DNA from: Parcubacteria group bacterium CG10_big_fil_rev_8_21_14_0_10_35_15
GTDB lineage: Bacteria > Patescibacteriota > Minisyncoccia > Minisyncoccales > GWA2-46-15
DNA: 6,149 nt
NCBI GenBank assembly: GCA_002772575.1
Contig: PFDL01000049.1
Coordinates: 695-6,843, forward strand
Direction: 5' to 3'
The notes under the pieces are model-generated. The model worked only from the letters and a program-made list of their open reading frames with translations, made no database searches and had not been told where the DNA came from. Positions within the stretch are counted from its first letter, which is position 1; the number at the start of each line of letters is the position of its first letter. Shown here in pieces: positions 1-3,648 of this stretch. A program made the translations under genes and the position numbers.

Positions 1-554
1 CTCTTGCGAGTTTTTCCTCTATAAAAGAAGTTTACACCCCGAGGGGCTTCTTCCTTCACGCGGCGTCGCTCGGTCAGGGTTTCCCCCATTGCCGAATATT
101 CTCGACTGCTGCCTCCCGTAGGAGTAGGGCCCATATCTCAGTGCCCTCGTTGGGGGTCGAACTCTCATTCCCCCTACCCGTCATTGCCTTGGTGAGCCAT
201 TACCTCAACCAACTAGCTGATAGGTCGCAGACTCATCCTATGGCCCGAGCACATAACTTATCTTACATATCTTCTAAGAAAAATTTTGAATAAAAATTAG
301 TTTTCTTAAAAAACAAAAATAAAATAAGTTATGTGCTCGGTTTAAATGAGAATGGCTTGCGCCCCCTCATTATTATCAGGAATTAGTCCACCTTTCGATG
401 AATTATGCCTGTCCTTAGGGAAAATTATCTACGTGTTACTAACTAATTCGCCACTATCGAGCATATAACTTGCGCTATGTGCTTGACCGTTTGACTTGCA
501 TGCCTTATCCACGCCGCCAGCGTTCATCCTGGACCAGGATCAAATCCTCAAAAT
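1..554 (-). rRNA. rrs: 16S ribosomal RNA, 5' part (gene runs off the left edge)
   Basis: Read on the minus strand, this is the first ~550 nt of a small-subunit rRNA. The universal 338-region site is intact at 106-125 (complement of ACTCCTACGGGAGGCAGCAG), and the start of the molecule is recognisable at 529-554. The mature 5' end is placed near 554 by comparison with the E. coli start; it could be a few bases off. Helix 6 (V1) is the hairpin at 458-485. The 27F primer site (529-548) reads AGGATTTGATCCTGGTCCAG, about four mismatches from the standard primer, as is common in CPR bacteria. Helix 10 is greatly enlarged (245-340, separate entry). The 3' two thirds, including the anti-Shine-Dalgarno, lie outside the window. 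It is transcribed from the promoter at 807-834 through a ~245-nt leader. Confidence 0.97.
245..340 (-). repeat. Long hairpin insertion in 16S helix 10 (IVS-like)
   Basis: A perfect 17-bp inverted repeat (245-261 with 324-340; plus-strand left arm CCGAGCACATAACTTAT) closes a 62-nt, very A+T-rich loop (262-323). It occupies the place of helix 10 (E. coli about 198-219), which is normally a hairpin of roughly 20 nt. Flanking 16S sequence on both sides is normal. Long A+T-rich stem-loops at this helix are known in some bacteria as intervening sequences removed by RNase III-type cleavage, which leaves fragmented rRNA. Whether this one is excised or retained cannot be told from sequence. The loop contains no ORF. 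Confidence 0.88.
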
Positions 555-558
555 AATT

Positions 559-582
559 CCGAAATGACTTGCGTCATCGCGG
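559..582 (-). other. Pre-16S hairpin with GCAA tetraloop
   Basis: On the minus strand, just upstream of the mature 16S start, CCGCGATGAC and GTCATTTCGG pair around a GCAA (GNRA) tetraloop, with one mismatch and one G-U. It lies 5-28 nt before the predicted 5' end. This position suits a 5' maturation or 30S-assembly element, but that role is inferred. Confidence 0.5.
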
Positions 583-636
583 AAAGTAATAAATATCGGA
601 TCAACTCTGAAAAACTAAATGAACGATAGTGAGTTT

Positions 637-738
637 ACCCCGCCCTCTATGCTCGTGGAAATAAAGTTTGAAGAAAGACAAAAAATATTATTTTTTGAAT
701 CTCTCCAATTAAAATTAAACAGGCCTAGAGGGCGGGGT
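637..738 (-). repeat. Long inverted repeat in the 16S leader
   Basis: A perfect 13-bp inverted repeat (637-649 ACCCCGCCCTCTA with 726-738) is separated by a 76-nt A+T-rich spacer. It lies in the transcribed leader between the rRNA promoter and 16S. Pairing can continue past a mismatch for two more A-T pairs. No protein gene is credible inside. Transcript from about 800 also contains a 6-bp hairpin (739-744 with 756-761) and, at 762-775, a boxA-like stretch (ATTAACAATT on the minus strand, resembling the 3' half of the rrn boxA antitermination site). The boxA match is partial. The repeat may be an RNase III-type processing stalk or an insertion. Confidence 0.75.
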
Positions 739-806
739 GAATCTTCGCTCCGTTCAGATTCAATTGTTAATGTTCTTTCACTTTTTATCCTTTATGGCTA
801 ATTGTT

Positions 807-834
807 ATTTTAATAGATTAACTTGTTTTGTCAA
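807..834 (-). promoter_or_regulatory. rRNA operon promoter
   Basis: Minus-strand -35 TTGACA (829-834, perfect consensus) and -10 TAAAAT (807-812) are separated by 16 nt. A start near 800 is expected, about 245 nt upstream of 16S. It sits directly downstream of the terminator at 843-892 and is the best sigma-70-type promoter in the window, as expected for an rRNA operon. Confidence 0.75.
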
Positions 835-842
835 GCGTTTGT

Positions 843-892
843 AAAAAGAAAAAGCCCTGAGCTCACACAAAAAATTGGTAAGCTCAGGGTTT
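843..892 (-). terminator. Rho-independent terminator after tRNA-Thr
   Basis: A 9-bp perfect stem (855-863 CCCTGAGCT with 881-889), extendable by a G-U and two A-T pairs, has a 17-nt loop. On the minus strand it is followed by CTTTTTCTTTTT. The T-tract lies on the minus-strand side only, so it ends the transcript arriving from tRNA-Thr (and possibly the rpsB operon), immediately before the rRNA promoter. Confidence 0.8.
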
Positions 893-902
893 GTCGGATT
901 TC

Positions 903-930
903 TCCTTGAGGCGCGACTCGCTCTCAAGGA
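903..930 (-). other. Hairpin between tRNA-Thr and its terminator
   Basis: TCCTTGAG (903-910) pairs with CTCAAGGA (923-930), and an inner GCG/CGC adds three pairs after a bulged base. There is no T-tract, so it is not a terminator by itself. It could protect the tRNA trailer or form part of a short independent RNA (see findings). Confidence 0.5.
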
Positions 931-941
931 TATTTCTTATG

Positions 942-975
942 ATTATACAATAGCAGATAACTTGATATTTGTCAA
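942..975 (-). promoter_or_regulatory. Possible second promoter, downstream of tRNA-Thr
   Basis: The minus strand carries a perfect TTGACA (970-975) followed after 17 nt by TATTGT (947-952). A perfect TATAAT (942-947) overlaps it at a non-ideal 22-nt spacing. The TTGACA is also part of a small hairpin (961-965 with 972-976) abutting the tRNA 3' end, so the match may be accidental. A transcript from here would meet the terminator at 843-892. Confidence 0.3.
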
Positions 976-976
976 G

Positions 977-1049
977 AGCCTGAGGTCGGGATCGAACCGA
1001 CGACAACCAGTTTACAAAACTGGTGCTCTACCAGCTGAGCTACTCAGGC
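977..1049 (-). tRNA. tRNA-Thr, anticodon UGU
   Basis: A full 73-nt cloverleaf is read on the minus strand. The acceptor stem is GCCTGAG/CTCAGGC with discriminator U. The D-stem is GCTC/GAGC with a normal D-loop. The anticodon stem is CCAGT/ACTGG with loop TTTGTAA, giving anticodon UGU (plus strand 1014-1016), which reads ACA. The variable loop has 5 nt, and the T-arm is GTCGG/CCGAC with loop TTCGATC. CCA is not encoded. A small hairpin directly abuts the 3' end, and the rho-independent terminator follows at 843-892. It may be cotranscribed with the upstream protein genes, since no convincing promoter is seen just upstream. Confidence 0.97.
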
Positions 1050-1081
1050 TTAAGCGATGAGGACAGACAAAACCGACGGTT

Positions 1082-1236
1082 GAAGGCAAATAGCCTTCGA
1101 TTCACTGAGCTATGCCGGCCCAACTACGCTCTGATTTACATCAGAGCTTCGATGGGCGAGTAGAGTCAAGAATGTTTGATACTCGTCCTTCCGAAGCCCG
1201 AATGTAATTAGGGCGAAGGAGGAAGCTATGCCGGCC
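1082..1236 (-). repeat. Cluster of hairpins with a 13-nt direct repeat
   Basis: This noncoding block looks richer in G+C than the flanking genes. It contains consecutive stem-loops: 1082-1087/1093-1098 (6 bp); 1128-1135/1140-1147 (8 bp, GTAA tetraloop on the minus strand) inside a second stem 1118-1122/1153-1157; 1157-1162/1180-1185, continued by 1166-1169/1176-1179; and 1186-1191/1215-1220 with inner 1196-1199/1211-1214. The 13-mer AGCTATGCCGGCC occurs at 1108-1120 and 1224-1236. Its palindromic GCCGGC cores could pair and close three of the hairpins into one domain, but that would compete with the 1118-1122 stem. The GNRA loop and the flanking genes favour the minus strand. It does not match any RNA family I know well enough to name. 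Confidence 0.6.
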
Positions 1237-1238
1237 TA

Positions 1239-1601
1239 CTATTTTTCTTTTTTTTCTTCAAGCTTCTCCCAATACTTATCATCTTTTACATTATTAGTAT
1301 TGTTTTTCTTTGCCCTTGTCCTTAAAAATTCAAGCCAATCAGAAATCTTGTTCTCTGTTCTTAATGTAAAGACCCTTACTTTAGAGAGAATTTTTTGTAA
1401 AAGTATTTCAAAGGGAAAGCGGCTTTTTATCTTTTCTCTTGTTGTTTCTAGAAAGCTTGTCAAAGCACTTTTCTTTGTTTCAAAAACCGGGCTGGTCTTT
1501 GGCAGATTTGCCAATAAAGGCGTTTTCCTATAGAAAATCACCAGCATGCCGATCAGGCTTGCGCCAAAGATTATTTTAACAATGATTCCTAAGATAAACA
1601 A
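1239..1601 (-). CDS. Small membrane-anchored protein of unknown function
   Basis: This 120-residue protein has one N-terminal hydrophobic segment (about residues 2-23) ending in YRK, which suggests an anchor with the rest in the cytoplasm. Residues 25-95 are amphipathic and likely helical, with WL at 89-90. The C-terminal 25 residues are highly charged and end in EKKEK. I recognise the general look as a small protein common beside translation genes in Parcubacteria, but I cannot assign a function. It starts 25 nt after the tsf stop, suggesting cotranscription. The start used is TTG at 1599-1601; no good ATG lies nearby in frame and there is no clear ribosome-binding site, so the N-terminus is uncertain. 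The TAG stop touches the hairpin cluster at 1082-1236. A competing plus-strand ORF over the same bases looks like a shadow. Confidence 0.7.
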   Translation of the reverse strand: MFILGIIVKIIFGASLIGMLVIFYRKTPLLANLPKTSPVFETKKSALTSFLETTREKIKSRFPFEILLQKILSKVRVFTLRTENKISDWLEFLRTRAKKNNTNNVKDDKYWEKLEEKKEK

Positions 1602-1626
1602 AGTTTGATTTTAACGAAATTAAACA

Positions 1627-2214
1627 TTATCTTATGCTTAGGCGTTTAAAGCCCCTAATAACAATGTTTTCACCAATTTTGGCAATAGATTCAGTGAGTA
1701 GATCTTTTATTTTTTTTGTATCGTCTTTAACCCAATTTTGTTCAAGTAAACAGGTTTCTTGCTTATATTTTATCCACTTACCCTCAATAATTTGGTCCAT
1801 AATCTTTTTGTTTTTGCCGGAGTTTGCCATTTGTTCTGTATACATTGCTTTTTCTTTTTCTTGTATTTCTTTTGGAATATCTTGCTCTGAGACAAACAAA
1901 GGATTGGCAGCCGTGATATGCAAACAAATTTCATGAGATAAGTTTTGAAAGTCTTCAGATTTTGCCACAAAATCAGATTCGCATCTTATTTCCAGTATTA
2001 CCCCTACTTTCTTATTAGAGTGGAGGTAAGAGTCAATTATCCCCTCTTTAACCTCTCTTTCTGTTTTCTTTTCAGCTAAAATCTTCCCTAATTTTCTTAA
2101 TATTTCTTTAGCTTTAGGAATATCGCCATTAGCTTCATCAAGCGCTTTTGCGCAATCTTTAATTGGAGCCGATGTTTCTTCGCGAAGTTGTTTTAATTGA
2201 TCTATATTTGCCAT
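1627..2214 (-). CDS. tsf: Translation elongation factor Ts
   Basis: EF-Ts is the cytosolic guanine-nucleotide exchange factor that recycles EF-Tu-GDP to EF-Tu-GTP. The 195-residue protein has the N-terminal UBA-like domain (about 1-45; LREETSAPIKDCAKALDEAN) and the exchange motif CESDFVA (78-84), whose Asp-Phe pair disrupts Mg2+ binding in EF-Tu. It ends with the conserved IGENIVIRGF (180-189). It is much shorter than E. coli EF-Ts (283 aa) and near the size of the compact Thermus type, lacking part of the duplicated core. It starts with ATG and has no Shine-Dalgarno. It lies downstream of rpsB, the usual order, but the 160-nt spacer is filled by a large folded element whose last paired base is 2 nt before the start codon. 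Translation of tsf is therefore probably controlled by RNA structure. The stop is TAA. Confidence 0.97.
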   Translation of the reverse strand: MANIDQLKQLREETSAPIKDCAKALDEANGDIPKAKEILRKLGKILAEKKTEREVKEGIIDSYLHSNKKVGVILEIRCESDFVAKSEDFQNLSHEICLHITAANPLFVSEQDIPKEIQEKEKAMYTEQMANSGKNKKIMDQIIEGKWIKYKQETCLLEQNWVKDDTKKIKDLLTESIAKIGENIVIRGFKRLSIR

Positions 2215-2216
2215 AT

Positions 2217-2359
2217 CAGGTAGTAGAAACTCGACTAGGTAGTCTCCGTTTCGCCAAGACTACCAATTTATTCGATATTTCGAGTTTTATTTATTAATTT
2301 TTGATAATTGCTAAGTAGTTTAACTTTTTCTGGCGAAAGGGTCGAGTTTTCACTACCTG
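2217..2359 (-). promoter_or_regulatory. Structured RNA with pseudoknot in the rpsB-tsf spacer
   Basis: Closing stem P1 pairs 2217-2235 with 2341-2359: 19-nt arms, 17 Watson-Crick pairs, one G-U and one A-C mismatch. Hairpin P2 pairs 2238-2245 (GGTAGTCT) with 2257-2264, 8 bp perfect, with an 11-nt loop. Eight loop bases (2249-2256, TTTCGCCA) are exactly complementary to 2331-2338 (TGGCGAAA), just inside P1, giving pseudoknot P3. A 9-nt repeat TCGAGTTTT (2280-2288 and 2342-2350) lets the tsf-proximal P1 arm choose between two partners, as in a switch. P1 ends 2 nt before the tsf ATG and begins 15 nt after the rpsB stop. The likely role is control or processing of the rpsB-tsf mRNA. No T-tract terminator is seen. 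Confidence 0.7.
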
Positions 2360-2374
2360 GCATACAATTTTGAA

Positions 2375-3100
2375 CTATTCTTTTTCATCTTTAATCATTG
2401 GCTCTGGCTTTACTTGCAAAATTGCTTCTTTGACTTTATCTAAGATATATTTTACGGATTTTATAGCATCATCGTTAGCCGGAATTGCATAATCAGCCAA
2501 ACTCGGATCAATATTAACATCGCTGATGCCGATAATTTTAACATTTTTTATCTTGGCTTCTTTAATTGCCAATAAATCTTTTTTCATATCACAGATAAAG
2601 ATTGCTTCTGGTATTTTTTCCATATCAACAATACCGCCCAGTCTTTCTTCTAAACTGGCAATTTCTTTTTCGATTTTAGCTTTCTCCTTTTTAGTATATT
2701 TTTCTAATGAACCGTCTCTTTTTTGCTGTTGCAGGTTTTTAAGGTAAGTAACTCTTTTTTTTATTACTTCAAAATTAGTGAAAGTTCCACCAAGCCAGCG
2801 TTCGTTTACATAAGGAAAGCCGCAATCTTTGGCCGTTGCTTCTACAATCTTCTTTATCTGGATTTTGGTGCCGATAAAAATGATTTTTCCATTGTCTTTA
2901 ACTATTTTCTGGATAAAATTGATTGCTTCTTTTAATTTTTCAGCTGTTTTTTCTAAATCAATAATTTGGATGCCGTTTCTGGCGCCAAATAGAAAAGGCC
3001 TCATTTTTGGATGAGTGACGGAGGTTCGATGGCCAAAATGCATGCCAGTTTCAAGCATTTCTTTTGGATCAATATTGATTTGTGATTCTAGTTTAGGCAA
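2375..3100 (-). CDS. rpsB: 30S ribosomal protein S2
   Basis: S2 binds the back of the 30S subunit between head and body and is needed for S1 recruitment in bacteria that have it. The 241-residue protein carries the family landmarks in order: GMHFGHRT (19-26), ARNGIQIIDLEKT (40-52), YVNERWLGGTFTNF (97-110), a charged coiled-coil excursion (about 111-153), LGGIVDMEKIPEAIFICD (154-171), and DVNIDPSLADYAIPANDDAIKS (194-215, two short blocks). The length matches the family. The start is TTG at 3098-3100; the next in-frame ATG (residue 15) would leave only four residues between it and GMHFGH, so TTG is preferred. There is no Shine-Dalgarno. A candidate promoter lies at 3154-3182. The stop is TAG, followed by the structured tsf leader. 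It is divergent from the rpmE-prfA operon. Confidence 0.97.
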   Translation of the reverse strand: MPKLESQINIDPKEMLETGMHFGHRTSVTHPKMRPFLFGARNGIQIIDLEKTAEKLKEAINFIQKIVKDNGKIIFIGTKIQIKKIVEATAKDCGFPYVNERWLGGTFTNFEVIKKRVTYLKNLQQQKRDGSLEKYTKKEKAKIEKEIASLEERLGGIVDMEKIPEAIFICDMKKDLLAIKEAKIKNVKIIGISDVNIDPSLADYAIPANDDAIKSVKYILDKVKEAILQVKPEPMIKDEKE

Positions 3101-3153
3101 GGAATTAATCTTTTATCTTGTAATAAAAAAAACAACTAATGTGTCTATCTGTT

Positions 3154-3182
3154 TATATAGCATTATTTTTTAACCAAGGCAA
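3154..3182 (-). promoter_or_regulatory. Candidate rpsB promoter
   Basis: Minus-strand -35 TTGCCT (3177-3182) and -10 TATATA (3154-3159) are 17 nt apart. The expected start near 3147 would give a 5' UTR of about 47 nt before the TTG start of rpsB. An alternative -10 TATAAA, two bases further on, fits the hexamer better but the spacing less well. Confidence 0.45.
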
Positions 3183-3191
3183 CTAGCTTGG

Positions 3192-3283
3192 GTTTACCCT
3201 GCACCATTTTATTTTTAATTTAATAGAAAATTAAAATAATTAAGTTAATAATGAAAATTTAGATAAAATGGTGCGGGGTTTAC
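3192..3283. repeat. Long inverted repeat between divergent operons
   Basis: Arms 3196-3212 and 3263-3279 pair over 17 positions: 12 perfect (GCACCATTTTAT), one T-G, then four more. After two mismatches, a further two pairs reach 3192 and 3283. The 50-nt loop is extremely A+T-rich. The element sits almost exactly between the candidate rpsB and rpmE promoters. The T-G position is a wobble only in plus-strand RNA, and a T-rich run (TTTACTTTTT) follows on the plus strand. It could therefore act as a plus-strand terminator or attenuator before rpmE, a DNA cruciform or operator, or an insertion. Confidence 0.7.
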
Positions 3284-3306
3284 TTTTTAAATTATTAGTA
3301 TAGAAT
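3279..3306 (+). promoter_or_regulatory. Candidate promoter for rpmE-prfA
   Basis: -35 TTTACT (3279-3284) and -10 TAGAAT (3301-3306) are 16 nt apart. A start near 3313 would lie about 13 nt before the 27-codon ORF and 110 nt before rpmE. Several other -10-like TATAAA/TATAAT variants occur in this A+T-rich stretch, so the exact site is uncertain. Confidence 0.35.
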
Positions 3307-3325
3307 AATAGAATATATAAAATAT

Positions 3326-3409
3326 ATGAATAAAACATTAGATATTCTATTTTTCGTTATATTATTGGTTTTAATTCTTTTTGCGTTTAAAGAGTATATT
3401 CTTAGATAA
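3326..3409 (+). CDS. 27-residue hydrophobic peptide upstream of rpmE
   Basis: An ATG-started ORF of 27 codons ends in TAA. Residues about 6-21 ([16 protein letters not shown] region) form a single strongly hydrophobic segment, flanked by NKT on the N-side and KEYILR on the C-side, the layout of a one-pass membrane micropeptide. It ends 14 nt before the rpmE ATG, so it may be cotranscribed. There is no Shine-Dalgarno, but neighbouring genes lack one too. Length alone gives little statistical support in A+T-rich DNA, where T-rich codons make hydrophobic residues. It could instead be a leader peptide or chance. I do not recognise a family. Confidence 0.4.
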   Translation: MNKTLDILFFVILLVLILFAFKEYILR

Positions 3410-3423
3410 ATAATTTGTATCAT

Positions 3424-3633
3424 ATGAAAAAAGATATTCATCCAAAATATCATAAAGACGTAGAAGTAAAATGTAGCTGTGGCAATGCTTTTACTATTGG
3501 TTCAGTGAAGGATTCAATAGAAACAGAGGTTTGTTCAAATTGTCATCCTTTTTATACCGGCAAAGAAAAGATTATGGATAAAGCTGGTCAGGTTCAGAAA
3601 TTTAAGAACAGATTAGCCAAAAAGAATAAATAG
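3424..3633 (+). CDS. rpmE: 50S ribosomal protein L31
   Basis: L31 joins the large subunit and forms a bridge to the 30S head. The 69-residue protein begins [12 protein letters not shown], the signature L31 start, which fixes the ATG at 3424 over an upstream in-frame TTG at 3415. It is the zinc-binding (C+) form: C17 and C19 (CSC) with C37 and C40 ([11 protein letters not shown]). The tail is basic (KNRLAKKNK). There is no Shine-Dalgarno. The TAG stop is 15 nt before prfA, a pairing common in bacteria. L31 synthesis is autoregulated through structured mRNA leaders in several phyla; the inverted repeat at 3192-3283 could serve that role here only if transcription starts upstream of it. No second, zinc-free L31 paralogue is in the window. 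Confidence 0.97.
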   Translation: MKKDIHPKYHKDVEVKCSCGNAFTIGSVKDSIETEVCSNCHPFYTGKEKIMDKAGQVQKFKNRLAKKNK

Positions 3634-3648
3634 TTGGCTTGTTCGAGA

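Noticed and set aside
458..485. A further inserted repeat within 16S
   Set aside because: It is the ordinary helix 6 (V1) hairpin at its expected place; only its sequence similarity to the helix 10 insert is notable.
619..801. Plus-strand ORF of 60 codons over the rRNA leader
   Set aside because: It is antisense to the rRNA leader, spans both arms of the inverted repeat and part of the leader, and has no protein-like features.
875..1060. Plus-strand ORF of 61 codons across tRNA-Thr
   Set aside because: Most of it is the antisense of the tRNA and its trailer hairpins.
1053..1119. A second tRNA on the minus strand beginning GCCGGCATAGCTCAGTG
   Set aside because: The first 16 bases look exactly like a tRNA 5' end and a 5-bp/7-nt arm follows. 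However, no D-stem partner, no paired T-arm and no matching 3' acceptor strand can be found. At best it is a tRNA relic or a chance resemblance within the repeat.
1082..1236. RNase P RNA, SRP RNA or tmRNA
   Set aside because: Short look-alike strings exist on either strand (GGAAGGA, ACAAAACC), but the diagnostic cores are missing: no RNase P P4 sequences, no SRP GUCAGG...GGAAG domain, no tmRNA T-arm with CCA end or tag ORF.
1228..1533. Plus-strand ORF of 101 codons with an excellent AGGAGG and ATG
   Set aside because: After the first few residues the peptide is a run of F, S and L that is simply the antisense of the charged minus-strand gene at 1239-1601, which has a plausible membrane-anchor layout and operon position. 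The ribosome-binding-like sequence belongs to the hairpin cluster.
2217..2359. Rho-independent terminator after rpsB
   Set aside because: The stem-loop is far too long-looped and is followed on the minus strand directly by the tsf start codon without a T-tract.
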